From: Paraflavitalea sp. CAU 1676
GTDB taxonomy: Bacteria; Bacteroidota; Bacteroidia; Chitinophagales; Chitinophagaceae
Reading direction: 5' to 3'
DNA: 64,000 bases
Assembly (NCBI RefSeq): GCF_029223285.1
Contig: NZ_JARHUJ010000005.1
Span: 734,492 to 798,491 of the forward strand
This document shows, one piece after another, positions 54,500 to 60,906 of the stretch. Position numbers and translations under genes: made by a program. Within the stretch, counting starts at the first letter, position 1. Each line of letters begins with the position of its first letter. A model generated the notes under the pieces. It was given only the letters and a program-made list of their open reading frames with translations, was not told the origin of the DNA and did not search any database.

Positions 54500-55600
54500 T
54501 TATTTTGGAGGCACGAAGATCTGTTTCAATTGTTCGATCAATACACCATTGCCATTTAGGCTGATGTTGCTGATCTTATCGGCGATCTTTTCCACGTATT
54601 CCATTTCCTTCAGCTTCCATAGCATGGCGTTGTCTTCCATCAGCTTGGCGGTGTTCAACAGGCTGCGGGTGCTGGCGGTCTCTTCCCGGCGCATGATGGT
54701 ATTGGCCTGGGCTTTCTTCTCGGCGATGAGCACCTGGTTCATGATCTCCTTCACATCACCGGGCAGGATGATGTCGCGGATGCCAAAACCGGCTACTTCC
54801 ACACCCAGGTCGGCAGCGCTGGCTTTCACATGCTGCAGGATGAAGGGAGCGATATTGTCTTTCTTCTCCAGCAATTCATCGAACGGCAGGGTGCTGATGT
54901 ATTCGCGCAAAGCGAGTTGAAAGGAGATGTACAATTGCTTGTCGTATTCCTTGTTCAGCAGCAAAGCCTTTTCGATATCGACAACCCGGTATTGGGCCCA
55001 GGCGTTGATACGCAGGGCGGCCTTATCACGGGTCAGGATTTCCTGACCGTTGATCTCCAGTTGTTGCTGGCGGGTATCGACCTTGCCGAAGTTGACGGCG
55101 ATATTGTTACGGAACCAGTAATGGGTACCGGTATCCAGCAATTTCACATATTTACCATCTATGAAGAGCGCCACTTTTTCGTGGTGCTCTACGGTGTAGG
55201 GGCGCACATAGGGCATCACTAGTTTGTGTTGCAGGGTGGCACGGCTAAGACCTTCGGTGATCTCCACCTTGCTGATGTCGAGCCGCACGAAATGGTGCGG
55301 TACCACACTTTTCCAGAAAGCGTAACGGCCGGTGGTCAGTACTTCTTTCAGTAAACCATTCTCGTAGTGCAGCACCAGTTCATGGTCGCCGGCCTCTACG
55401 ATGTGCAGGGCTTCTGCGAGATCTTTATCTTCCAGCAGGATGTTCAGTTCTACCGGTGGGTTGAATGGGCGGGTAACATCGTAGATGTTGACGGCCGGGT
55501 TATTCCAGAACCAGTAGTTGCCTTCACGCAGCATATGCTGGTAAACACCGCGCTTGAACACGAGACCCACTTGCCAGGTATTTACCCTTACTTGTTTCAT
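54500..55600 (-). CDS. SPFH/band-7 (slipin-like) protein without membrane anchor
   Basis: 366 residues. Three copies of a beta motif 'V(G/A)L..xxGxxxxLxxGxYxFW' precede the core: 10-33 ('VGLVFKRGVYQHMLREGNYW'), 73-97 and 140-165. The SPFH domain spans about 165-290 ('VNFGKVDTRQQQLEINGQEILTRDKAALRINAWAQYRV' style), then a helical tail ('IAEKKAQANTIMRREETAS'). Unlike stomatins it has no N-terminal TM helix. SPFH proteins oligomerise into rings or cages. It follows three tRNA-like sequences and a structured leader on the same strand, and lies near YkuK, so an RNA-related role is likely (inference). Confidence 0.82.
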   Translation of the reverse strand: MKQVRVNTWQVGLVFKRGVYQHMLREGNYWFWNNPAVNIYDVTRPFNPPVELNILLEDKDLAEALHIVEAGDHELVLHYENGLLKEVLTTGRYAFWKSVVPHHFVRLDISKVEITEGLSRATLQHKLVMPYVRPYTVEHHEKVALFIDGKYVKLLDTGTHYWFRNNIAVNFGKVDTRQQQLEINGQEILTRDKAALRINAWAQYRVVDIEKALLLNKEYDKQLYISFQLALREYISTLPFDELLEKKDNIAPFILQHVKASAADLGVEVAGFGIRDIILPGDVKEIMNQVLIAEKKAQANTIMRREETASTRSLLNTAKLMEDNAMLWKLKEMEYVEKIADKISNISLNGNGVLIEQLKQIFVPPK

Positions 55601-55643
55601 GTTGATTGTTTTTATCGTTGTTTTAAGGTTTTAATGTTAAAGT

Positions 55644-55908
55644 CAATACCATTTGCCACCTGGCCATAGCGGAAGCATCGGAAGGGTTCTGCTCGGGGAA
55701 AACAGCTGCTGTAAGCTGCAAGGGCTGGTTCGAAATGCGCTGCGTTGCAGTGCATGGCCATTCGGCATGAACAATGGCCCTGCTGACTTAACAGCATAAG
55801 GATTCCCGTTGCAGGCATGCACGATACCTGCAGGCACTGGCCGGATTGCTTCCCGTCAACGAGCACCGGTGAAGGTGCATCGGGATAGGCCGCCGGCAAA
55901 TGGTACTG
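55644..55908 (-). ncRNA. Structured leader or small RNA before the SPFH gene
   Basis: Bases 55894-55908 and 55644-55658 are complementary over 15 positions (two G-U pairs), enclosing about 235 nt. Inside are GCACC-loop-GGTGC and GGCCATT-loop-AATGGCC hairpins and other G/C-rich dyads. No reading frame is convincing. It ends 43 nt before the SPFH ATG, so it may be a 5' UTR element or a separate RNA. It starts 15 nt after a degenerate tRNA-like sequence. Confidence 0.5.
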
Positions 55909-55923
55909 GCTTTAAGTAGATCG

Positions 55924-55996
55924 CCATTTGAGAAGCGGCGTACTTCTTGTTTCGCTACATCCTGAGTGTAGTGTTCTACCGCTGAACTACAATCCC
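55924..55996 (-). tRNA. Degenerate tRNA-like sequence, anticodon CAG
   Basis: 73 nt: D-arm GTTC-AGCGGTA-GAAC; anticodon arm CTACA-CTCAGGA-TGTAG (CAG at 34-36, T33 and G37 kept); 7-nt variable loop; T-arm-shaped AGAAG-TACGCCG-CTTCT whose loop has lost the TTC motif. The acceptor pairs over only 3-4 bp. CAG would mean Leu, but real tRNA-Leu is class II with a long variable arm, so this is not a normal tRNA-Leu. Confidence 0.5.
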
Positions 55997-56003
55997 TGAC
56001 TTT

Positions 56004-56068
56004 GGGTGGGACTGGTTGGAGTCGAACCAACGCACAAATCGTCGCTCTAACCGCTGAGCTATCCCGGT
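56004..56068 (-). tRNA. tRNA-like sequence lacking an anticodon arm
   Basis: Acceptor-like ACCGGGA, TA, a perfect D-arm (GCTC-AGCGGTTA-GAGC), only 12 nt, then a perfect T-arm (GTTGG-TTCGACT-CCAAC) and CAGTCCC. A normal tRNA has about 23 nt between these arms; 12 cannot form the anticodon stem-loop. GGGA/TCCC gives 4 acceptor pairs. It looks like a tRNA with the anticodon arm deleted or cut out. Confidence 0.5.
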
Positions 56069-56073
56069 TATTA

Positions 56074-56157
56074 GTCGGGTAGGGGAATCGAACCCCTGAC
56101 CTACGATCGATTGGCGGATACTGTACCTGGCTGCAACAGCATACAGCGCGTTACGAC
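56074..56157 (-). tRNA. Degenerate tRNA-like sequence with intact T-arm
   Basis: 84 nt. A perfect T-arm (AGGGG-TTCGATT-CCCCT) is followed by ACCCGAC; the 5' GTCG pairs with the last CGAC only. No clear D-arm or anticodon arm. Likely a 3'-half remnant. The 255 nt between this and the YkuK stop (56158-56411) hold a GGCGCT-loop-AGCGCC hairpin near 56290 and no convincing gene. Confidence 0.4.
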
Positions 56158-56411
56158 GGCTGCACTGCGGTGCTTTGAAGACACCTGCCTGGGTTGCGGG
56201 CTTTGGTCACAATATCCGTCTTGCCGTGAAGCAAGCTTTTATACGAAATGAATGGGGCGGGCGCTTCGGTTGTCTGTTTGAATCGGTGGCGCTGTTGAGC
56301 GCCTGGCCGTTCTCGCCAACGGGCGGTCGATCGTTGTTTTTGCCAGGTCGGGGTTTTGATCGTCCGCTGCCGGGCGCCCGCTTCCATTCATCGTTTGTTG
56401 TACTGGTGTTT

Positions 56412-56888
56412 CTAAATGGCCTTATCGGCGCAACAGGAACTTGCAAAAGCATAAGGCTTGGCTTTGAAGGCAAACCCCATCCCCATGATGTAACCCATCG
56501 CATCTTTTAAAGCATGGTTACTCTGGAATTGCGGGTTGGTGTTGATATCCGCATGCACTTCCATGTCTACATCGTAAGTAGTAAACAAGCCGCAGAGGCC
56601 GTAGGCTACTTCTATACTTTTGCCCACCTCGGTCAGCATCCGTTCTTTCAAACTCATGCGTTGACGTGAGTTGTCGCTCAGTACATACATAAAACCTCCT
56701 TTACCTTTACGGAGGAAAACGATCACCGTGGCGAAGGCGGTATTACCGGCCCTTACCTGGCTATCGGTTCCGATGCACACTTTAAGATCGTGCCCGTTTG
56801 CTTTTTCTCTGGCCAATACCGACCGGATCTCGTCTTCGATCGGCCGACGGATGGCAGAACCATCCAGCCGCTGCCATTGCTGTTCCAT
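56412..56888 (-). CDS. YkuK/DUF458-like RNase H-fold protein
   Basis: 158 residues. 'DLKVCIGTDSQVRAGNTAFATVIVFLRKGKGGFMYV' has the first strand Asp (Asp42) of the RNase H fold; 'RMLTEVGKSIEVAYGL', 'MEVHADINTNPQFQSN' and 'YIMGMGFAFKAKPYAFASSCCADK' follow the YkuK family pattern, with further acidic residues for metal binding. Activity is unproven for the family; a nuclease or RNA-binding role is usually proposed. The gene begins 12 nt after the 245-residue protein, so they are co-translated. Confidence 0.85.
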   Translation of the reverse strand: MEQQWQRLDGSAIRRPIEDEIRSVLAREKANGHDLKVCIGTDSQVRAGNTAFATVIVFLRKGKGGFMYVLSDNSRQRMSLKERMLTEVGKSIEVAYGLCGLFTTYDVDMEVHADINTNPQFQSNHALKDAMGYIMGMGFAFKAKPYAFASSCCADKAI

Positions 56889-56900
56889 TGTATTTGTGTT

Positions 56901-57638
56901 TTAGGTTTCTCTGATCATATCCATTATCTGGGTCAATGATTTGTTCTTAATTCCTTTATCTTTTATCCTGGTGGAATACCGCCAGAATTTGTTCCCACAG
57001 CTACCTTCCAGCAGTTTTGTGAGTCTTCCCCGGTGCGCGTTCCACTCCAGGTAGTCGCATATCTCTGCTAATCTGGCCTCGATCACTTCATCACGCTTCT
57101 TGACCTTCGTGACCATATTCGGTCGTACCCGCAGTGCAAAACGCCAGGGTTCGTTGAAAACAAAACGTTGAGTAAGGCGGCCCTGACTGTCGTACATATA
57201 GACCTCATGAAACTGCCTTCTTTCTGCCTCCGAAAAGTGTAGCTTTTCAAAATGCCAGGACGTTGGACTCAATAGGTTTTGTGGCTTCACGATAAACTTG
57301 TTCGACCCATAGCGGCGCTTGCGTATCATGAAATCCTTTCTGTGGCTCCAGTCATGTGTGTTGATCTTCTTTAGAATGCCATCATAAAATTCTGCATGCT
57401 TGCTTCTGGCAACATCTTCACGCATTACGAAGAATCTTGCCCATCCCTTTTGTACTGGCGGCACCAATGGTTCCCAGCCGAGGTTAGCAAGCAGGTCATC
57501 CAGGGCGTCGGATTCCCTATCCAGCCTCAACAACTTTTTATCGAAATCTTCGCGCTGCGCTCTTTTCTTTTGGCGGGCACTGCGAAGCCGGTAGGAGAGG
57601 ATATCCTCCCCATATTCCTCAATAAGTTTTCTGTCCAT
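56901..57638 (-). CDS. Unrecognised basic protein, tRNA-like/YkuK cluster
   Basis: 245 residues, no signal peptide or TM helix. It opens with an acidic then very basic coiled-coil-like helix ('YRLRSARQKKRAQREDFDKKLLRLDRESDALDDLLANLGW', about 15-54). A mixed region rich in Arg/Lys/Trp/Phe follows ('HDWSHRKDFMIRKRRYGSNKFIV', 'FVFNEPWRFALRVRPNMVTKVKKRDEVIEARLAEICDYLEW'). The charge and position, 105 nt after three tRNA-like genes and 12 nt before YkuK, suggest RNA or ribonucleoprotein binding (inference). A short stem (57639-57643 with 57697-57701) encloses a CGCGG/CCGCG hairpin right before the ATG. I know no family for it. Confidence 0.75.
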   Translation of the reverse strand: MDRKLIEEYGEDILSYRLRSARQKKRAQREDFDKKLLRLDRESDALDDLLANLGWEPLVPPVQKGWARFFVMREDVARSKHAEFYDGILKKINTHDWSHRKDFMIRKRRYGSNKFIVKPQNLLSPTSWHFEKLHFSEAERRQFHEVYMYDSQGRLTQRFVFNEPWRFALRVRPNMVTKVKKRDEVIEARLAEICDYLEWNAHRGRLTKLLEGSCGNKFWRYSTRIKDKGIKNKSLTQIMDMIRET

Positions 57639-57743
57639 AATGATTCGTTTGTTCCTGATCGAAGCACGCGGTAATTACCCGCGCATACCGTTCCTGTCAT
57701 TATGAACTTTGAATTCCTTTTCATGTTAATCGTTTTATTTAGT

Positions 57744-57815
57744 TACCCCGGCGGGATTCGAACCCACAACCGGCCCGGTAGAAACCGGATGTTCTCTCCG
57801 TTGAACTACAGAGCA
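57744..57815 (-). tRNA. tRNA-Arg(TCT)-like gene with irregular anticodon loop
   Basis: 72 nt. Acceptor TGCTCTG/CGGGGTA pairs over 7 bp (three wobble), D-arm GTTC-AACGGAGA-GAAC, T-arm GTGGG-TTCGAAT-CCCGC. The anticodon stem closes best as TCCGG/CCGGG around a 6-nt loop TTTCTA; with a normal 7-nt loop the anticodon would be TCT but two stem pairs fail. No CCA encoded. It is 10 nt after the tRNA-Lys-like gene. Confidence 0.65.
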
Positions 57816-57825
57816 ATGTTTTAGT

Positions 57826-57897
57826 CGGCCCGGTGAGACTCGAACTCACAACCCTCCGGTTAAAAGCCGGATACTCTGCCCATTGAGCTACAAGCCG
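57826..57897 (-). tRNA. tRNA-Lys(TTT)-like gene
   Basis: 72 nt cloverleaf: acceptor CGGCTTG/CGGGCCG (7 pairs, two wobble), D-arm GCTC-AATGGGCA-GAGT, anticodon arm TCCGG-CTTTTAA-CCGGA with TTT at 34-36, variable GGGTT, T-arm GTGAG-TTCGAGT-CTCAC, discriminator A, no CCA. The anticodon loop is that of a genuine tRNA-Lys; the acceptor with its two wobble pairs is unusual. Confidence 0.75.
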
Positions 57898-57904
57898 AAA
57901 ATGT

Positions 57905-57975
57905 GATGACTGACAGACTCGAACTGTCAACCTGTACCGTATCAGAGTACCGCTCTACCATTGAGCTAAGTCATC
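57905..57975 (-). tRNA. tRNA-Ile(GAT)-like gene
   Basis: 71 nt, the best folded of the set: acceptor GATGACT/AGTCATC perfect, D-arm GCTC-AATGGTA-GAGC, anticodon arm GTACT-CTGATAC-GGTAC with GAT at 34-36 (position 38 is C rather than the usual A), variable AGGTT, T-arm GACAG-TTCGAGT-CTGTC, discriminator A. The normal tRNA-Ile(GAT) of such genomes lies in the rRNA operon and has a G/C-rich acceptor starting GGG, so this is an extra, divergent copy. Confidence 0.75.
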
Positions 57976-58028
57976 GTGGTGCAACCACCGGTCTCACGGG
58001 TGGCTGCTATTTGAACTATGTCCCAAAT

Positions 58029-58059
58029 AAAAAAGCCCGGTCGTTGGTCCGACCGGGCT
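58029..58059 (-). terminator. Strong terminator upstream of the tRNA-like block
   Basis: AGCCCGGTCG-loop-CGACCGGGCT, a perfect 10-bp stem, followed on the minus strand by TTTTTT. It ends whatever is transcribed from 58080-58244, so the tRNA-like genes need either read-through or a promoter in 57976-58028, where none is obvious. Confidence 0.8.
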
Positions 58060-58079
58060 GCTGCTGCCTGCTACTGCTT

Positions 58080-58244
58080 TCACACAGTACAGGGTTGCAC
58101 ACAACACGGTCGTTTGGCTATACTTTCCCCATTGAGAATGAACATCATACCTTTACGACTATACGCACACGTATCCCAGCCGGGGCATTGTTTGCCTGCC
58201 CGCATCACGGTAATCCTCGTATGACCTGCCGGTAATAGGTTCAT
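58080..58244 (-). CDS. Cysteine-rich 54-residue small protein (candidate)
   Basis: ATG 58244 to TGA 58080, with Cys at 20, 26, 47, 48 and 52 (C-x5-C and CC-x3-C). 'FILNGESIAKRPCCVQPC' looks like real protein, and a strong terminator follows 20 nt after the stop. Against it: only 17 nt separate the ATG from the end of the previous terminator, so there is no room for a separate promoter, and no Shine-Dalgarno. Could be expressed by controlled read-through. No family recognised. Confidence 0.4.
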   Translation of the reverse strand: MNLLPAGHTRITVMRAGKQCPGWDTCAYSRKGMMFILNGESIAKRPCCVQPCTV

Positions 58245-58261
58245 TTGAAAATTTTAGTTAT

Positions 58262-58291
58262 AAAAAAAAGCCCCGCAATCTCTTGCGGGGC
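58262..58291 (-). terminator. Terminator or attenuator between two small ORFs
   Basis: GCCCCGCAA-GAGA-TTGCGGGGC, a perfect 9-bp stem, with eight T on the minus strand. It sits 30 nt after the 30-codon ORF and 17 nt before the 54-codon ORF. Confidence 0.85.
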
Positions 58292-58320
58292 CTGTGTTAT
58301 ATCGAATTCGTTGTTTCAAC

Positions 58321-58413
58321 TCATTCAGCAGTATAACCCGCCCCGCATACGGAATCTTCGCTCACGCGACCGAAGCCGTTTCTGATTGCGTATGTTAAGG
58401 GAAGTTGTTTCAT
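58321..58413 (-). CDS. 30-residue peptide ORF with its own promoter (candidate)
   Basis: ATG 58413 to TGA 58321; begins 'MKQLPLTYAIRNGFGRVSED' and ends in a short tail containing one Cys. A well-formed promoter lies 28 bp upstream and a strong terminator 30 nt downstream, making a compact transcription unit of about 150 nt. It may be a regulatory leader peptide or the RNA itself may be the product. Not recognised. Confidence 0.4.
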   Translation of the reverse strand: MKQLPLTYAIRNGFGRVSEDSVCGAGYTAE

Positions 58414-58441
58414 CTGCTGTTTATTATTTTGTTTTGCTGTG

Positions 58442-58474
58442 CAAAGATGGAAATAATTTTCCGTTGTTGCCAAA
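58442..58474 (-). promoter_or_regulatory. Promoter of the small-ORF/tRNA-like region
   Basis: On the minus strand TTTG (58474-58471), 21 bp, then CATCTTTG (58449-58442), one mismatch from TAnnTTTG. It is the only clear promoter before the tRNA-like/YkuK/SPFH block, so the whole block may depend on read-through of two terminators. Confidence 0.6.
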
Positions 58475-58561
58475 TTTTCTGTGTTGTTTTTTTGAATATT
58501 TTTTTACGTCATGCAAATTAGTGCATGCGAAAAGGTGTCTGTAATGCAGTCTGGTGGCTGG

Positions 58562-59572
58562 TTACAGCGACTTTCTAACGATCATCCGGAATGGATTTTT
58601 TACCTGCTTCACTTCTTTGTTCAATAGCATCTGTGCGGCCGTCTTTCCCATTCCCTCAAAATCGGTAGTGATCACCGTGATCTCCAGCAACTCCTTCAGC
58701 ACCGTTTCATTGAAGGAAATGATGCCAATGTTTTTGCCGGGTTGCAAGCCGGCTTCCCGTGCTTTTTTGATCAGTTGAGCCAGGTCCGATTCTGCTGTAA
58801 CGATGTATACCGTACCTGCCTGTGGTTCTTCGCGGTCCAGGCTCGATACAACATCAAACTGTTTCCGGTGCTTCAGGCAATACTCCGAACAACCTTCTAC
58901 AATATCACGCGGGTGATTGCTCTGCATCGGGAACACGATCGTGAGGCGGGTATATTTCTTCAGCAGTTTCTCCGATGATTCCAGTACGTCGCGGATATCC
59001 TGTTTGAAATCCTGGTACACCGTCATATGGTGCTTACCCAGTTCCGGAACATGCTTGTCCATGATCAGCAGCTGCGAAGTGGGGATGGATTTCAAAACTT
59101 TCAGATATGCCTTCTTGCTGGTCTTGTGAAAAAAATGCGGCATGATCACGTAGTAATGATACTTGCCGGTATTGGCTTCCAGTATCTCTTCCAGCCGCCG
59201 GATATCGTAATGGTGCACCTGCAGGTCCACCACCGCCCTTTCCTGCAGGGTGTCGATGAAGCTATAGTAGATGATCTTTTTGTAAGAGCTCAGCTTGTTG
59301 AAGATGAGCAGCACTTTGATCTTCTTGTCTTTTTTACCCACCACATAATACCCCTTGGCAGGCACGGCATAGATATAGCCTTCCTCGATCAGTTCGCGGT
59401 AGGCTTTCTCGACCGTGTCACGGCCATAATGATAGGTTTTGCTGAAATCGTTGATGCTCGGCAGCTTGCTGTGGGGCTTCAGTCCGCCGTTATCGATGGC
59501 CATGGATACGGAATGAACGATCTGCTTGATCTTACTGGGTATATGGCTTACGTTAATACTGAGCGGCTTCAT
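58562..59572 (-). CDS. GntR-type regulator with LacI-like sensor domain
   Basis: 336 residues. The GntR winged helix is at about 10-78 ('GGLKPHSKLPSINDFSKTYHYGRDTVEKAYRELIEEGYIYAVPAKGYYV'); from about 88 on there is a periplasmic-binding-protein-like sensor ('KVLLIFNKLSSYKKIIYYSFIDTL', 'NIGIISFNETVLKELLEITVITTDFEGMGKTAAQML'). Such fusions regulate sugar utilisation in Bacteroidota. It lies just upstream of the small-ORF/tRNA-like region on the same strand, but its stop is 88 nt before that region's promoter, so it may be unrelated. The 212 bp before it hold nothing notable. Confidence 0.87.
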   Translation of the reverse strand: MKPLSINVSHIPSKIKQIVHSVSMAIDNGGLKPHSKLPSINDFSKTYHYGRDTVEKAYRELIEEGYIYAVPAKGYYVVGKKDKKIKVLLIFNKLSSYKKIIYYSFIDTLQERAVVDLQVHHYDIRRLEEILEANTGKYHYYVIMPHFFHKTSKKAYLKVLKSIPTSQLLIMDKHVPELGKHHMTVYQDFKQDIRDVLESSEKLLKKYTRLTIVFPMQSNHPRDIVEGCSEYCLKHRKQFDVVSSLDREEPQAGTVYIVTAESDLAQLIKKAREAGLQPGKNIGIISFNETVLKELLEITVITTDFEGMGKTAAQMLLNKEVKQVKNPFRMIVRKSL

Positions 59573-59784
59573 GGCGAATTTTTATGAGGGTCAGGTTGCT
59601 TATCCCGGTAGCAGCGACAGGGGTCAGTGCTAAGACGGAAACATAAATATAAAACTCCTATGCGTATTAATGTAAAAAAGACAGCAGATCATCGGAGACA
59701 CCCGGTGATTGGGTAGACTGTATCGGCGGGCAAACGTTTGCGCTGGCTGTACTACCGTCAGCACTGGTACAGTGATGGAATGTC

Positions 59785-60735
59785 TTATGGGCGGGCTGTT
59801 CCTTTCCGCCATTTGTTCCATTGCTGCCAGGAGAAGAAGATAAGCAGCACCCAGGCAAACAGGGTGGCGATCAGGTTGGTATTGTCGGGCGTATGGTTGA
59901 CCGACATCATATCGTTGAGCTTCGGGTTGTAAAATACCTGCAGAGGATCGCCGGGTTTGAGTTTGTGGTATTCGGCCTCGTCGATCGGGATCAGTCTTTC
60001 CTGCTTTTCCTGTACCACCGTGGCCTCGTAGGTATAGAACCAGGAACTGCGTTTCGAAACAGCCCGGCGGCTGGTGGTCAGTACCTGCACGGTTTCTTCG
60101 TGCCCGCCTTGTTGCAGTTCGTTGTGGTATTGGTAATAGCGGTAAGTGTTGTAGGTGAAGTAAGTCACGCCGGTCAGCAACATGCCAATGAACACAAAAC
60201 TGCCGAGTGAGCGGAGCGCCCGCATACCCGTAAGTGTGGCCAGTACAGCGCAAGCCAGCATCACGCAAATGCAGCCCAGCAGCAGGGTGGCCATCAGCCA
60301 TTTTCGTTCATCGTTCCACTGGTTGACGATCGTAAACCCGATCAGGCGCGAATGGTTGGGATTGTTCCGGAAGAAAGCATGCGACCGCGGTTGCCTGAAT
60401 TCATCGAGACCGGCATGGTAGAACAACTCGATGCGGTCGCCGCTACTGAGCCAGCCGCTATCCTGTTTGTAACGGAGCTGGTAAGGTTTGTGGCCATGTG
60501 TGAAGGTGATGTATGCGGCGTTGGTGAGTTGATCCATCCAGCGCTGACTGTTGCGGTCTACCTGGTCGATGCGAACAGTGAGCCGCTGACCTTCGGTGCT
60601 GATCTGCCCATAGCGATGTTCTTCCGTATACTGACCATAGCAAAACCAGGCCAGCCAGCCGACAAGAATAGTCATCACCAGCTGGCCGATAAAGCCCACT
60701 GCTGTGCCCAATCGTTGCGCAAAAGGTTTCAGCAT
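59785..60735 (-). CDS. DUF3592-like membrane protein
   Basis: 316 residues with about four TM helices: near 13-33, 145-168, 175-195 and 290-308. Two soluble segments with 'YITFTHGHKPYQLRYKQDSGWLSSGDRIELFYH' and 'EAEYHKLKPGDPLQVFYNPKLNDMM' show the 'G-D-x-[IL]-x-[VL]-x-Y-x-P' end typical of DUF3592. Function unknown for the family. A single gene. Confidence 0.75.
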   Translation of the reverse strand: MLKPFAQRLGTAVGFIGQLVMTILVGWLAWFCYGQYTEEHRYGQISTEGQRLTVRIDQVDRNSQRWMDQLTNAAYITFTHGHKPYQLRYKQDSGWLSSGDRIELFYHAGLDEFRQPRSHAFFRNNPNHSRLIGFTIVNQWNDERKWLMATLLLGCICVMLACAVLATLTGMRALRSLGSFVFIGMLLTGVTYFTYNTYRYYQYHNELQQGGHEETVQVLTTSRRAVSKRSSWFYTYEATVVQEKQERLIPIDEAEYHKLKPGDPLQVFYNPKLNDMMSVNHTPDNTNLIATLFAWVLLIFFSWQQWNKWRKGTARP

Positions 60736-60800
60736 ACTACGAAGGTGCGTCGAAGTTTGAGTTTGGCGAATAACTCAAATGGGGGGAGCAGCCGGGTAAA

Positions 60801-60868
60801 AAGCCCTTTACAGCGTACAGCGTAGGCTGGCCCGTGCAGGAAGCCCCTTACAGCATACCGCATCGGCA
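60801..60868. repeat. Imperfect 28-bp direct repeat, 40-bp period
   Basis: AAGCCCTTTACAGCGTAC at 60801 and AAGCCCCTTACAGCATAC at 60841 start two similar 28-bp units. They fill most of the gap between the DUF3592 gene and the next secreted protein. Nothing else seen there. Confidence 0.5.
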
Positions 60869-60906
60869 GCCCCGGCCTTTGCAGAATGCAGACCACAGGC
60901 TGATAA

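Noticed and set aside
55612..55899. 95-codon minus-strand ORF before SPFH
   Set aside because: Cys/Pro-rich with no protein character, and it coincides with the paired, structured RNA region.
56151..56503. Overlapping 78- and 98-codon minus-strand ORFs after YkuK
   Set aside because: Arg/Pro/Gln-rich shadows; neither has a start signal or recognisable domain.
57527..57724. 65-codon minus-strand ORF upstream of the 245-residue gene
   Set aside because: Overlaps that gene out of frame for most of its length; the upstream part is better explained as a stem-loop leader.
57739..57930. 63-codon minus-strand ORF
   Set aside because: Covers the tRNA-Arg- and tRNA-Lys-like genes; its translation simply reads through the cloverleaves.
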